Positions 43,424 through 52,502 are shown, counted from the first letter of the stretch. The stretch is DNA of 64,000 nucleotides from Bacillus rhizoplanae (GCF_917563915.1 NZ_CAKJTI010000015.1:1-64000), one strand, 5' to 3'. The notes: a model not told the origin generated them from the letters alone. A program made the numbers and translations.

Positions 43424-44317
43424 TTAGATATTTTTGTTTAAACGGCTAAGCTTATCAGGATTCGCCACCATGTAAATGGAATTGATTTTCCCTTCTTTAA
43501 ACTCAAATGAAACTACGTAGGCTAGGTAACCGTTAATCATAATAACAACCCCTGGTCCACCGTTAACCTTTTTAAATTTGAACATTGCACCTTCAGGTAA
43601 CCTCTTAATTACATTCAAGAATAGGCGTGTAATTCGATCCGCAGTATAAATAGGTTTAAGTGTAGTTGTAACTTTCCCGCCACCATCTGCATAAAAGATT
43701 GCGTCTTTCTGCAGCATTTGAATCATTTCTGAAATTTCACCGTTTTGCAATGCCGCAGTGAACCTTTCTACATAGTTACTAAAATGCTGATAATCTTGTT
43801 GGTAAACATTCGGTTCATATACAAGGCCTTTCTTTGCTCTATGAAATATTTGCCGACAGTTTGTGCTGCTTTTATCCACCATAGAGGCAATCTCATCATA
43901 TTCGTATTGAAAGACTTCTCGTAAAAGAAACACCGCTCTTTCAACTTCAGATAACTGTTGCAACAACATTATATAGGCGGTGGATAAAGATTCCTTCATA
44001 AAATATGAATTAGCCGGATCATCAAGGTAATCTTCCACAATCGGTTCAGGAAGCCATGTGCCCACATAAGTTTCTCTCTTGTGGGCAGCAGACCTTAAGT
44101 GATCAATACAACAATTGGTCGTAATTTTACACAAATAGGCTTTTACGCTTGTAATGGACTTGGAATCTTTAAGTTTTGCAAAAGTAACGAATGATTCATG
44201 AACAATATCTTCTGCATCCATCACACTTCCTAGCATTCGATATGCTAGAGAAAAAAGTAGTGGCTTGTAATCTTGATAAATTTGTTCTAATTCCATCTTC
44301 TTTTTCTCTTGATTCAT
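43424..44317 (-). CDS. ECF41-type sigma factor with SnoaL-like C-terminal domain
   Basis: A 297-residue extracytoplasmic-function sigma factor: region 2 (YRMLGSVMDAEDIVHESFVT), region 4 (FQYEYDEIASMVDKSSTNCRQIFHRA), and a C-terminal SnoaL-like extension with the ADGGGKV motif typical of group ECF41, in which the extension regulates the sigma in place of an anti-sigma factor. The ATG at 44317 overlaps the stop of the oxidoreductase gene by four bases (ATGA), so translation is coupled. The operon has a matching ECF41 promoter in front. Confidence 0.85.
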   Translation of the reverse strand: MNQEKKKMELEQIYQDYKPLLFSLAYRMLGSVMDAEDIVHESFVTFAKLKDSKSITSVKAYLCKITTNCCIDHLRSAAHKRETYVGTWLPEPIVEDYLDDPANSYFMKESLSTAYIMLLQQLSEVERAVFLLREVFQYEYDEIASMVDKSSTNCRQIFHRAKKGLVYEPNVYQQDYQHFSNYVERFTAALQNGEISEMIQMLQKDAIFYADGGGKVTTTLKPIYTADRITRLFLNVIKRLPEGAMFKFKKVNGGPGVVIMINGYLAYVVSFEFKEGKINSIYMVANPDKLSRLNKNI

Positions 44318-45597
44318 ACTAACACCCAATCTTTTTTCAATATGTGTAATGCTGCACGTTTCGCGCTTGCAACAGCTGCATCGACCAATAATTCCTCGTC
44401 TCCTGCCCAATCTCCTGCTATATAAAGGCCCTTTATTTCTGGAACTGCTGGACCTGGTTTTTCCGTTCTACCGGTATGAGGAAAATTATGCACAACGGTT
44501 ATTTTAGGTAAATATTGCTGTTCGACCACTTCTTTTTGCCAGCCTGGATGAAGCAAATCCATTGTATGTTCTAATTGTTGTTTATCTGTTTGAGAATCTA
44601 TCGAAATTCTATTCAAATCATGATATTTAACCAAGCTAACTACAGATGTTCCGTTATTACTCAGCTTCGCTGCCCTAGATTGATTTGTAAAGGCGACTGG
44701 TTGGTCAAGCCCCAGCACAAATTGATGATTTATATTAGGCAACGTTTTTAATCCTAAATCGTAGCAGGATGCGGTTACAGGAATTGCTTCCTCTTTCCAA
44801 CGATACAGCGAGGTTTTTTCAACATGGGGTACAAGACGACATGCTTCGTTAGGAGGTGTTGCAATAATCACACTTTCTACATCAAACGATTCTCCATTCG
44901 TACAACTCACTCGTTCAACTTGGCCATTGTGGTCAATACTATTCACATTCATAGATTCAAGAAGTTTAACACCGAAACTAACAGCTTTAGACCTTAATTC
45001 GGTTACAATAGATTCCCAACCATGGTCGACATAGAGAACACCTTCTTTCATCCCCCTCTGGATCTGCCTTACAACTGGACGAGCTAGCTGTATACTTGGA
45101 GCATATGTTAGAGTGGTTAATCTACATAATGCATAAAAGAAGTGGCGTACCATTGGATCAATGATTTCCCTTTCTGCCCAAGCTTGCACGCTTTCATTTG
45201 AAACCGAATTCACATCCATTTTATTGAGATGAAACATAAGCTTTGCAAGACGGACCTTTCCTAAACCATTAAGAAATTGCTTCGAAAATAAGGAACGTAA
45301 ACCCATCGGTACTTGATAAACCTCATTTTTCCAAATAACATGTGCACCCGTAGACGGTTCATTTCCCTTGATTGCAATCCCGAGTTCATCAAATATCTTC
45401 ATTGCTTCACCGCCTTTATAAAGGGCATGTGCACCTAGGTTCATGAGAACACCATTTTTATTAATGGTCATCGACCGTCCTCCGTATCGATCTGATTTCT
45501 CAAGCACCACTACCTTCTTACCTTCCTTGGCTAGAAAAAGAGCAGCTGTTAATCCAGCAAACCCACCACCAATAATGGCGACATCAAATTTATTCAT
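44314..45597 (-). CDS. FAD-dependent amine oxidase/desaturase-like oxidoreductase
   Basis: A 427-residue flavoprotein: N-terminal dinucleotide-binding motif AIIGGGFAGLTAALFLAKEG (about 7-26), VVVLEKSDRYGGRSMT, and a C-terminal FAD motif (GLYIAGDWAGDEELLVDAAV). It is related to phytoene desaturase/amine oxidase families; substrate unknown. It is the first gene of the ECF41 operon, the usual arrangement in which the sigma controls a neighbouring oxidoreductase. RBS GGAGGGA precedes the ATG. Confidence 0.8.
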   Translation of the reverse strand: MNKFDVAIIGGGFAGLTAALFLAKEGKKVVVLEKSDRYGGRSMTINKNGVLMNLGAHALYKGGEAMKIFDELGIAIKGNEPSTGAHVIWKNEVYQVPMGLRSLFSKQFLNGLGKVRLAKLMFHLNKMDVNSVSNESVQAWAEREIIDPMVRHFFYALCRLTTLTYAPSIQLARPVVRQIQRGMKEGVLYVDHGWESIVTELRSKAVSFGVKLLESMNVNSIDHNGQVERVSCTNGESFDVESVIIATPPNEACRLVPHVEKTSLYRWKEEAIPVTASCYDLGLKTLPNINHQFVLGLDQPVAFTNQSRAAKLSNNGTSVVSLVKYHDLNRISIDSQTDKQQLEHTMDLLHPGWQKEVVEQQYLPKITVVHNFPHTGRTEKPGPAVPEIKGLYIAGDWAGDEELLVDAAVASAKRAALHILKKDWVLV

Positions 45598-45628
45598 TTA
45601 AATCCCTCCTATTCTTTTCATTAATCAA

Positions 45629-45655
45629 GACGGATAGAGGGTTTCAATTGTGACA
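45629..45655 (-). promoter_or_regulatory. ECF41 promoter of the oxidoreductase/sigma operon
   Basis: On the minus strand: TGTCACA (45649-45655), exactly 16 bases, CGTC (45629-45632), 31 bases before the ATG of the oxidoreductase gene. This matches the known ECF41 consensus TGTCACA-N16-CGTC, so the operon probably activates itself. Confidence 0.85.
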
Positions 45656-45821
45656 AAAAAACTTAATTTATGAAAACTTTTTTTTAGCCGAATATACGAA
45701 CCAGTTTACCTGTGGGCTATATTCATTCTTGGACATATGGTGGCACAATTCGCAGATGCTACCTTTACTAAATAGTTATTTCACAATCTGGCCCTTTAAC
45801 GGAATAACATGACTGGCGTTT

Positions 45822-45901
45822 TTAAACATTTTTATTGTAAATATAACGATTTTATTTGTAATTAAACAATTTTATTGTTACTCAACAAATTAATTGAAAC
45901 A
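45822..45901. repeat. Tandem 20-bp degenerate repeats, locus 2
   Basis: Units begin at 45822, 45842, 45862 and 45882. The third, TTAAACAATTTTATTGTTAC, is close to the locus 1 unit at 16760. Both loci are preceded by a CAATCTGGCCC motif 40-75 bases upstream. Confidence 0.6.
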
Positions 45902-45982
45902 GAGGTAGATTAAGACTTAAAAAATACTAATTTCCTGTAAGTGTTTTAAAAGATAAAAAACAACTGTTTACGGTATAAAAAT

Positions 45983-46030
45983 AGTGCTATTACCAAGAGG
46001 GATTTTTTTACTTCCCCTTAGGATAGCACT
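45983..46030. other. Hairpin with T-rich loop, function unknown
   Basis: AGTGCTAT...CCAAGAGGG pairs with CCCCTTAGG...ATAGCACT around GATTTTTTTACTT. There is no T-run after the 3' arm, so a simple terminator is unlikely; it may be an end of a small repeat or a leader structure. Confidence 0.4.
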
Positions 46031-46250
46031 ACACTACATTAACATAGCCTTAATTTAAGAAATGAATATGTTATTAGTAAATATTTACAAATAAACTGGA
46101 AGGGATTTGGGGAAAGTTAGAGAAATTAGAGGTACTTCAAGAAAATTTATTTCATTGTAGCGGTTGATATTGAAAAGTGTCATTATTACGGATAGTTCAC
46201 CTCAGTGTATTCAATTCTCTAAGAAGATAAATGATAGGGGAGGAATCATG

Positions 46251-47465
46251 ATGTCAGTGAAAAAACGTAAGTGGCTAAAAATGGTGTGCACAAGTTGTAT
46301 ACTTGGTTCATTGTTCGTATCAGTTGGGTGCTCTGGAAAAAAAGCAAGTACAAGTAATGAGGATACAGTTAAGGTAGGTGTTCTTGCTTCATTAACTGGA
46401 CCGCTTGAATCGTATGGCAAACAAACAGTAAATGGATTTGAGCTCGGTCTAGATTATGCAACAGGTGGAACAGGAAAAGTGGAAGGGAAAAAGATTAAGT
46501 TTGTTGTAGAAGATACGGAAACAAAAGCAGATGTAGCTGTTAAGAAGGCTACGAAACTATTAGAAGAAGAGAAAGTAGACTTTTTAGTAGGTTCATCTAG
46601 TTCAAGTGATACGTTAGCAGTTTTACCATTAGCTGAAGAATATGAAAAAATAATGGTTGTTGAGCCAGCTGTAGCAGATAGTATTACAGGGAAGAACTGG
46701 AATAAATATATTTTTAGAACGGGACGAAATTCATCTCAAGATGCAATTGCTGGTGCAGCATCAATTGCTAAGAAAGATGTGAAGATTGCTACGCTAGCTC
46801 AAGACAATGCATTCGGAAGAGAAGGGATTGCGGCATTTAAAGATGCAGCAAAGAAGTTAGGCGCAAACATTGTAAATGAGCAATATGCTGATGCGAATTC
46901 TACTGATTTTACGGCAAATATACAAAATATTATAAGCTCAAAACCAGATTATTTATTTATTGTTTGGGCAGGTGCAAATTCACCATGGAAGCAATTGAAA
47001 GATATGAATGTGGAGCAGCAAGGTATTAAAATTTCAACGGGTGCACCTGATATTCCAGCGTTAAAAACGATGGATGCGTTAGTTGGCATGCAAGGATTTT
47101 CAGTGTATTATCATACGCTTCCAAAAAATAAAGTGAATGATTGGTTAGTAGAAGAACATAAAAAACGATTTAACGGTGCTGTTCCAGACTTGTTTACAGC
47201 TGGTGGGATGTCAGCCGCTATTTCAATCGTTGAAGCCTTAAAGAAAACGAAAGGTGATACTGATGCTGATACACTCATTAAAAAGATGGAAGGAATGGAA
47301 TTTGAAACACCAAAAGGAACAATGAAATTCCGTGCGAAAGATCATCAAGCTTTACAAACGCTTTATTCGATTACGTTGAAAAAACAAGATGGGGTTGATT
47401 ATCCTGTTCCAATTTTAGAGCGGGAGTTAAAAATGACAGAAATAGAACCACCAATTCGTAATTAA
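46251..47465 (+). CDS. Branched-chain amino acid type ABC transporter substrate-binding lipoprotein
   Basis: A 404-residue periplasmic-binding-fold type I protein anchored by a lipobox (VSVGC, Cys27). VKVGVLASLTGPLESYGKQT is the classic LivJ-type start of the mature protein; SSSSSDTLAVLPLAEE and FIVWAGANSP continue the fold. Homologues bind branched-chain amino acids, amides or urea; the ligand here is unknown. RBS GGGGAGG serves ATG 46251 (seven-base spacing) or 46248. The transporter genes follow, but a TnpB element of about 1.55 kb now separates them. Confidence 0.85.
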   Translation: MSVKKRKWLKMVCTSCILGSLFVSVGCSGKKASTSNEDTVKVGVLASLTGPLESYGKQTVNGFELGLDYATGGTGKVEGKKIKFVVEDTETKADVAVKKATKLLEEEKVDFLVGSSSSSDTLAVLPLAEEYEKIMVVEPAVADSITGKNWNKYIFRTGRNSSQDAIAGAASIAKKDVKIATLAQDNAFGREGIAAFKDAAKKLGANIVNEQYADANSTDFTANIQNIISSKPDYLFIVWAGANSPWKQLKDMNVEQQGIKISTGAPDIPALKTMDALVGMQGFSVYYHTLPKNKVNDWLVEEHKKRFNGAVPDLFTAGGMSAAISIVEALKKTKGDTDADTLIKKMEGMEFETPKGTMKFRAKDHQALQTLYSITLKKQDGVDYPVPILERELKMTEIEPPIRN

Positions 47466-47631
47466 TAATCTGAAAAATCGAAATATTTATTTTATATTAC
47501 AATGAACATCAAGGTGTTTTTCTCGATATTCAGAAAAAAACAAAAACGAAAGGTGGGGACTAGTGATTAATAGGGAATGAAGAAAACTCCCAATGATAAA
47601 AATTTCACTTTATCGTTTTAGTCAAGAAGAC

Positions 47632-47678
47632 TCCCACCTCAAGGAACGTGAAGGGCATAGCCTAGTGAGTAGGTGGGA
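47632..47678. repeat. Left-end palindrome of the second TnpB element
   Basis: TCCCACCT (47632-47639) and AGGTGGGA (47671-47678) flank GGCATAGCC-type inner pairing. The same arms occur at 917-958 and, extended, at 4739-4789. Confidence 0.65.
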
Positions 47679-47716
47679 AATGAATTGGCTTCAGATAGGG
47701 CGTGGCATAAGCCATG

Positions 47717-47860
47717 TTAACTATCTGACTTTTCGAGTGCTACTTGTAATAAATGAAAAATAGTTTGGGTACGAGTACCGAACCCCTTTTCTTCTTTGTA
47801 TTTGTCTACTCGTTCCAATAATCCTTTTGGAACGAGTAGTACAACAGATACCTTTTCCAT
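47717..47860 (-). CDS. Small ribbon-helix-helix (CopG-like) protein in the TnpB element
   Basis: A 47-residue ORF starting MEKVSVVLLVPKGLLERVDK, continuing YKEEKGFGTRTQTIFHLLQV, ending ALEKSDS. A beta strand (VSVVLLVP) followed by two helices with TRTQTIFHLL at the turn is the RHH_1 DNA-binding pattern. It is divergent from tnpB, with 56 bases between starts, well placed to bind the left end or the tnpB promoter. Only a weak RBS (GGAAGAG) is visible. Too short for standard gene finding. Confidence 0.6.
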   Translation of the reverse strand: MEKVSVVLLVPKGLLERVDKYKEEKGFGTRTQTIFHLLQVALEKSDS

Positions 47861-47916
47861 TGAAGTCAGCTCTTCCAAAATAACTTAGACATCAAAAAAA
47901 GGGGGTGAAAAATCAA

Positions 47917-49071
47917 ATGATAATAAATAAGGCATATAAATTTCGAATGTACCCAAACAAAGAACAAGAAATCTTAATCGCTAAGACGATTGGTTGTTCT
48001 CGCTTCGTATTCAATCGCTTTTTGGCACGTTGGAATGACACATACAAAGAAACAGGTAAAGGATTGACATATAATTCTTGTTCAGCGGAACTAACACAAC
48101 TAAAAAAGGAATTCGTATGGCTGAAAGAGGTAGATAGCATTTCCTTGCAAGCTACACTTAAGGGCCTTGCTGATGCATTCACTCGTTTTTTCAAAAAACA
48201 AAATGATGCACCTCGCTTTAAGTCTAAAAAGAATAAGGTTCAATCCTATACAACAAAATACACAAACGGAAATATTGCGGTTGTAGGCAACAAAATAAAA
48301 TTACCGAAACTTGGCTTTGTTCGTATTGCAAAATCAAGAGAAGTAGAAGGGCGTATTTTAAACGCTACCGTTAGACGCAATCCAAGTGGGAAATACTTTG
48401 TTTCGATTCTTGTTGAAACAGAAGTGCAACCATTAGAAAAAACAGGTTCTTCTGTTGGTGTTGATGTTGGATTAAAAAATTTTGCTATTTTGAGTACAGG
48501 AGAAGTATTCTCTAATCCAAAATGGTTTCGTAAGCTTGAAGAAAAATTAGCGAACGTACAATGTATCCTTTCCAAGCGTGTGAATGGTTCTTCGAATTGG
48601 AATAAGCAACGTATCAAGGTCGCTCGTATTCACGAACGAATTACCAACGCAAGAACAGACTACTTGCAAAAAATCTCTACTGAAATTGTCAAAAACCACG
48701 ACATCATTGGTATTGAAGATTTGCAAGTATCGAACATGTTAAAAAATCACAAGTTAGCAAAAGCGATTAGTGAAGTATCTTGGGCGCAATTCAGAATAAT
48801 GTTGGAATACAAAGCGAAATGGTATGGAAAAGAAGTAGTTACTGTATCTAAAATATTTGCTAGTTCTCAACTGTGTTCGTGTTGTGGCTATCAAAACAAA
48901 GACGTTAAAAATCTGAACCTTCGTGAGTGGGATTACCCTTCTTGTGGCATACATCACGATAGGGATATTAACGTAGGACAAAATCTTAAAAACGAAGCCA
49001 TAAGACTTCTAACCGTAGGAACTACGGGGCTAGCCTACTACGAACACCAAAGGATACTTTGGTGTTCGTAG
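47917..49071 (+). CDS. tnpB: TnpB RuvC-like RNA-guided nuclease (OrfB_IS605), altered zinc finger
   Basis: A 384-residue Tnp[18 protein letters not shown] is the N-terminal signature; RuvC-I GVDVG (Asp183), RuvC-II IIGIEDL (Glu267), and Ruv[11 protein letters not shown] (Asp350) are all present. The zinc finger has C320-x2-C323, but the third ligand is Tyr340 (WDYPSCG instead of WDCPSCG), with C343 kept, and INVGQN replaces the common INASQN. The C terminus runs on past VGTTGLA by 11 residues. The start at 47917 follows AAAGGGGGTG. Catalysis may be impaired. Confidence 0.8.
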   Translation: MIINKAYKFRMYPNKEQEILIAKTIGCSRFVFNRFLARWNDTYKETGKGLTYNSCSAELTQLKKEFVWLKEVDSISLQATLKGLADAFTRFFKKQNDAPRFKSKKNKVQSYTTKYTNGNIAVVGNKIKLPKLGFVRIAKSREVEGRILNATVRRNPSGKYFVSILVETEVQPLEKTGSSVGVDVGLKNFAILSTGEVFSNPKWFRKLEEKLANVQCILSKRVNGSSNWNKQRIKVARIHERITNARTDYLQKISTEIVKNHDIIGIEDLQVSNMLKNHKLAKAISEVSWAQFRIMLEYKAKWYGKEVVTVSKIFASSQLCSCCGYQNKDVKNLNLREWDYPSCGIHHDRDINVGQNLKNEAIRLLTVGTTGLAYYEHQRILWCS

Positions 49072-49122
49072 GAATCTCCCACTTCAAGCAACCCGTAAGG
49101 ATATTAAGTGGGGGGAGTTCAA
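48960..49122 (+). ncRNA. Possible omega RNA of the second TnpB element
   Basis: The 3' end of tnpB and the right end can fold: a perfect 15-bp hairpin CTACGAACACCAAAG-GATA-CTTTGGTGTTCGTAG (49038-49071) overlaps the last codons, and TCCCACTT/AAGTGGGG follows before the terminal GAGTTCAA. This is where guide RNAs of TnpB are made. Expression is inferred. Confidence 0.45.
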
Positions 49123-49151
49123 AAAGGAATCCTTTGTGAGGAGGACATAGT

Positions 49152-49925
49152 GTGGAGAAATTGTTAGAGACTCGCGATCTTTGTGTCTCGTTTGGAGAAC
49201 ATCATGTTATTAAAGATGTAAATTTGATAATACCAAAAGGAAAGTTTATTTCCATTATCGGGCCAAATGGAGCAGGGAAAACCACCCTTTTTAATTTGTT
49301 AAGTGGTCAACTTTCTCCGACCAAAGGAGAGATTTATTTTAAGGAACGTGACATTACAAAGTTATCGATTCCAGATCGAACGCGTCTTGGTATGGGACGT
49401 TCTTTTCAGCTTACAAACATTTTTCCAGAATTAACGGTTCTTGAAAATGTTCGGCTTGGTGTACAGTCTTATGCGAAAGATTATTATAGTTTCTTCCCGC
49501 GCCCATCTCAGTATAAGCAGCAACAAGAAGAAGCACGCCATTTACTCGAGGTTGTGTTGCTGAATGAAAAGGAAGAAGTACTTGCAAAAGATTTAGCTCA
49601 CGGAGAAAAGCGAAAATTGGAACTTGCAATGCTTTTAGCACTTAAAACAGATATGTTGTTGTTGGATGAACCGACAGCGGGTATTTCTATTGAAGAAGTT
49701 CCTGCTATTCTCCAAGTCATTGAAAATATAAAAGATGATCGTGAAAATACGATTGTGTTAATTGAGCACAAAATGGATATGGTTCTTCATTTATCTGATC
49801 ATCTCGTTGTGTTATTTCAGGGGGAGTTATTAGCTGAAGGGTTACCAGAAGATATTATGAAGGATGAGTGTGTGCAAACTGCATATTTAGGAGGATTATA
49901 TAGTGACACTATTAAAAGTGGATAA
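49152..49925 (+). CDS. livG: ABC transporter ATP-binding protein LivG-like
   Basis: A 257-residue ATPase of the branched-chain amino acid type. Walker A GPNGAGKTT, Q loop near MGRSFQLTNIFPELT, signature LAHGEKRKLELAM, Walker B LLLDEPTAGIS, His in IEHKMDM. GTG start at 49152 after GAGGAGGAC, only 30 bases from the TnpB right end, so its transcription may depend on read-through across the element. It overlaps livF by 23 bases. Confidence 0.85.
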   Translation: MEKLLETRDLCVSFGEHHVIKDVNLIIPKGKFISIIGPNGAGKTTLFNLLSGQLSPTKGEIYFKERDITKLSIPDRTRLGMGRSFQLTNIFPELTVLENVRLGVQSYAKDYYSFFPRPSQYKQQQEEARHLLEVVLLNEKEEVLAKDLAHGEKRKLELAMLLALKTDMLLLDEPTAGISIEEVPAILQVIENIKDDRENTIVLIEHKMDMVLHLSDHLVVLFQGELLAEGLPEDIMKDECVQTAYLGGLYSDTIKSG

Positions 49926-50607
49926 TATAGAAACGTATTTAGATCAGTTTCATATTTTACAAGGTGTTTCTTTTGGGGTGGAGGAAGGAACCATTACAGT
50001 CTTATTTGGAAGAAATGGAGCAGGGAAAACGACAACGCTGCGTTCTATTATGGGGTTTCATACCATTTCTAACGGAGCGGTTTATTTTGGCGACGAGAAA
50101 GTAAATGGGCTATCAACACATATGATTTCTCGAAAAGGTATAGGGTATGTGCCGGAAAATCAAGGGATATTTTACGACTTAACGGTTGAAGAAACGTTTG
50201 CACTTGCTCAAACGAAAAAAAATGAAGAAACAGATGAAAAAGTGGATTGGATGTTGAATCTCTTTCCAGATTTAAAACAATTTTGGCATAAAAAGAGTGG
50301 ATTGTTAAGTGGAGGTCAAAAACAAATGCTCGCTATCGCAAGAGCTTACATTAACAGTGAAGGCCTACTGCTTATTGATGAGCCTAGTAAAGGCTTGTCA
50401 CCAATCATGATTGAGAAGTTGATAGTCTCAATTTTAAAAATGAAGGAAAAAACAACTGTTTTACTTGTCGAACAAAACTTTATGATGGCCAGTCAAATTG
50501 GCGATTATTTTTACATTATGGACAATGGGAAAATTGTACATAATGGTCCGATGAGTGAACTGAAAGAAGATAAGGAAACATGTCATAAATATTTAGGGAT
50601 TTCTTAA
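49903..50607 (+). CDS. livF: ABC transporter ATP-binding protein LivF-like
   Basis: A 234-residue ATPase, partner of the preceding one. Walker A GRNGAGKTT, signature LLSGGQKQMLAIARA, Walker B LLLIDEPSKGLSP, His-loop region VEQNF (Gln in place of His, as is usual for LivF). GTG start inside livG (23-base overlap) with AGGAGG upstream. Confidence 0.85.
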   Translation: MTLLKVDNIETYLDQFHILQGVSFGVEEGTITVLFGRNGAGKTTTLRSIMGFHTISNGAVYFGDEKVNGLSTHMISRKGIGYVPENQGIFYDLTVEETFALAQTKKNEETDEKVDWMLNLFPDLKQFWHKKSGLLSGGQKQMLAIARAYINSEGLLLIDEPSKGLSPIMIEKLIVSILKMKEKTTVLLVEQNFMMASQIGDYFYIMDNGKIVHNGPMSELKEDKETCHKYLGIS

Positions 50608-50632
50608 CCTTGATATGGGTGAGGTGAAAAAC

Positions 50633-51493
50633 GTGGATGTGTTTGTTAATTTATTTGTAAATGGTGTCTCGACAGGTGTACTTATTTTCTTATTAGCATC
50701 TGGCTTAACACTTATTTTCGGTTTAATGAGTGTTCTTAATTTTGCTCATGGCGGGCTATTTGCATGGGGCGCTTTTACTGGGGTGTGGTTGTTTAATGTA
50801 ACAGGTAGTTATATGTTTGCATTATTTGGTGCTATTGTGATGGGCATGTTTCTTGGTTGGATATTAGAAAGATTCCTAATCCGCCCTGTTTATGGAAATC
50901 ATGTTCGTCAGCTTTTGGTTACACTTGGTGGTATGCTCGTGCTTAGTGAATGTATAAAAGTATTTTGGGGGCCGAATCCGATAGGAGCTAAGTTACCGAA
51001 GTGGTTACAAGGAAGTTTTACATTTGACGGCATCATATTAATTAAGTATCGCTTATTTGTTATTTTAATCGGCTTATTGGTTTACATTGGATTTGTATTA
51101 TTACTTAGAAAAACGAAAATTGGGCTTATGATTCGTGCTGGAGTAATGGATAAAGAGATGGTTCAAGCGCTTGGAATTAATGTGAAAGCTATCTTTTCTT
51201 TCGTATTTTTATTAGGAGCTGGAATGGCGGCGTTAGGTGGTTTTCTTCTCGCACCTTATTCGGGGGTTATTTTTGCAGAAATGGGGATGCAGTATGCTAT
51301 TTTAGCTTTTATCGTTGTAATCATTGGTGGATTAGGTAGTGTACAAGGTTCTGTAATCGCATCCTTAATTGTTGGCTTGGCAGGAGCTTTTACAGCGTAT
51401 TATCTTCCAGATTTATCGCTTGCAATAAACATGTTGATGCTGTTATTCGTCTTATTAGTTAAGCCAACAGGACTTGTTGGTGAAAAGGGGTGA
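50633..51493 (+). CDS. livH: ABC transporter permease LivH-like
   Basis: A 286-residue membrane permease with about eight helices. LASGLTLIFGLMSVLNFAHG and RAGVMDKEMVQALGINV are the LivH signatures (the second contacts the ATPase). GTG start at 50633 with GAGGTG six bases upstream; ATG at 50615 lacks an RBS. Overlap with the frame of livM at its end. Confidence 0.85.
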   Translation: MDVFVNLFVNGVSTGVLIFLLASGLTLIFGLMSVLNFAHGGLFAWGAFTGVWLFNVTGSYMFALFGAIVMGMFLGWILERFLIRPVYGNHVRQLLVTLGGMLVLSECIKVFWGPNPIGAKLPKWLQGSFTFDGIILIKYRLFVILIGLLVYIGFVLLLRKTKIGLMIRAGVMDKEMVQALGINVKAIFSFVFLLGAGMAALGGFLLAPYSGVIFAEMGMQYAILAFIVVIIGGLGSVQGSVIASLIVGLAGAFTAYYLPDLSLAINMLMLLFVLLVKPTGLVGEKG

Positions 51494-51500
51494 GATTGTT

Positions 51501-52502
51501 ATGACCACATCATCTAATCGGGCTAGCATATATTTTGGGGGTGCAATTCTTTTCTGTTTCATGATATTTCCTTTTATAAACGATTCAAGGAGCATGTTAA
51601 TCTTGTTTACACAAATTTTCATTTTCGCGATATTCGCAATGAGTTTTGATATTCTATTAGGCTATACGGGAATTGTGTCGTTTGGACATTGTATGTTCTT
51701 TGGAATTGGTGCTTATTGTGTCGCACTCCTATTAGATCGACAAGAGGCAACAATATCGAGTTTTTTTATTGGGATTATATTAGCAGTCACTTTATCAGCG
51801 GTCATTAGTTATATAGTTGGTATGCTTTCCTTACGATTAAAAAGTCACTTTTATGCGATGCTAACACTAGCCATTTCTCAATTATTCTTTGTGCTAGCTG
51901 AAAAATGGCGAACCGTCACGCATGGGGGGGATGGTTTTACGTTCCGTGTACCTGATATATTTCGAGATCGTTTCACATTTTACTATATTACATTAATAAG
52001 TCTAGTGATCATTTTTTTATTACTGCAACTGTTTACGAAATCTTCAATTGGAAACGTATTAAAAGCGATTTCGCAAAATGAACAACGTGTGGAAGCACTT
52101 GGTTATAAAATTCTTCACTATAAAGTAATTGCGAGTGTTGTAGCTGGAGTTGTAGCATCTGTGAGCGGTGGATTATTTGTTATTACACTTCGCTTTGTAA
52201 ATACGACCGTTTTCTCAATTGACATGACGCTGAATGCTTTATTAATGACGACAATCGGTGGCATTGGGACATTAGTAGGAGCGATAATAGGGGCAGGAAT
52301 GATTGAATCTTTGAAATACTATTTGTCAGAGCTTGCTGCGCATTACCCAATTTTTGAACGATGGACGATTTTTCTTGGTTTATTGTATATCATCGTCTTA
52401 TTAGGTCTTCCAACAGGTATGTTAGGAACAGTTAGGAAACTGGTGAACTGGAAACAGTATAAGAAAAAAGAGAAGAAGGAGCAAATTGAGCATAGTGCTT
52501 AA
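51501..52502 (+). CDS. livM: ABC transporter permease LivM-like
   Basis: A 333-residue permease with about ten hydrophobic segments. SFDILLGYTGIVSFGHCMFF is the LivM signature, and QNEQRVEALGYKILHYKVIA is the coupling loop. Charged tail QYKKKEKKEQIEHSA. Start at 51501 after GGGGTGAG; it is the last gene of the transporter operon. Confidence 0.85.
   Translation: MTTSSNRASIYFGGAILFCFMIFPFINDSRSMLILFTQIFIFAIFAMSFDILLGYTGIVSFGHCMFFGIGAYCVALLLDRQEATISSFFIGIILAVTLSAVISYIVGMLSLRLKSHFYAMLTLAISQLFFVLAEKWRTVTHGGDGFTFRVPDIFRDRFTFYYITLISLVIIFLLLQLFTKSSIGNVLKAISQNEQRVEALGYKILHYKVIASVVAGVVASVSGGLFVITLRFVNTTVFSIDMTLNALLMTTIGGIGTLVGAIIGAGMIESLKYYLSELAAHYPIFERWTIFLGLLYIIVLLGLPTGMLGTVRKLVNWKQYKKKEKKEQIEHSA

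Larger units (their letters stand above)
45598..46250. other. Intergenic region between ECF41 operon and substrate-binding protein gene
   Basis: It holds the ECF41 promoter (45629-45655), a TTTCACAATCTGGCCCTTT repeat fragment (45779), the second set of 20-bp units (45822-45901), a hairpin with a T-rich loop (45983-46030), and the leader of the substrate-binding protein gene. No gene seen. Confidence 0.6.
47550..49122 (+). mobile_element. IS605-superfamily TnpB-only element inside an ABC transporter operon
   Basis: It carries tnpB, a divergent 47-codon RHH gene, left-end palindromes (GATTAATAGGG.../CTCCC near 47567-47597 and TCCCACCT/AGGTGGGA at 47632-47678) and a right end finishing GGGGGGAGTTCAA (49122), like the element at 2846-4800. 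No TnpA is present. It lies between the substrate-binding protein gene and livG; the left limit is an estimate. Confidence 0.7.

Noticed and set aside
47550-49122. CRISPR-like or group II intron structure
   Set aside because: The hairpins are single palindromes at element ends, not spaced repeats, and no reverse transcriptase is present.
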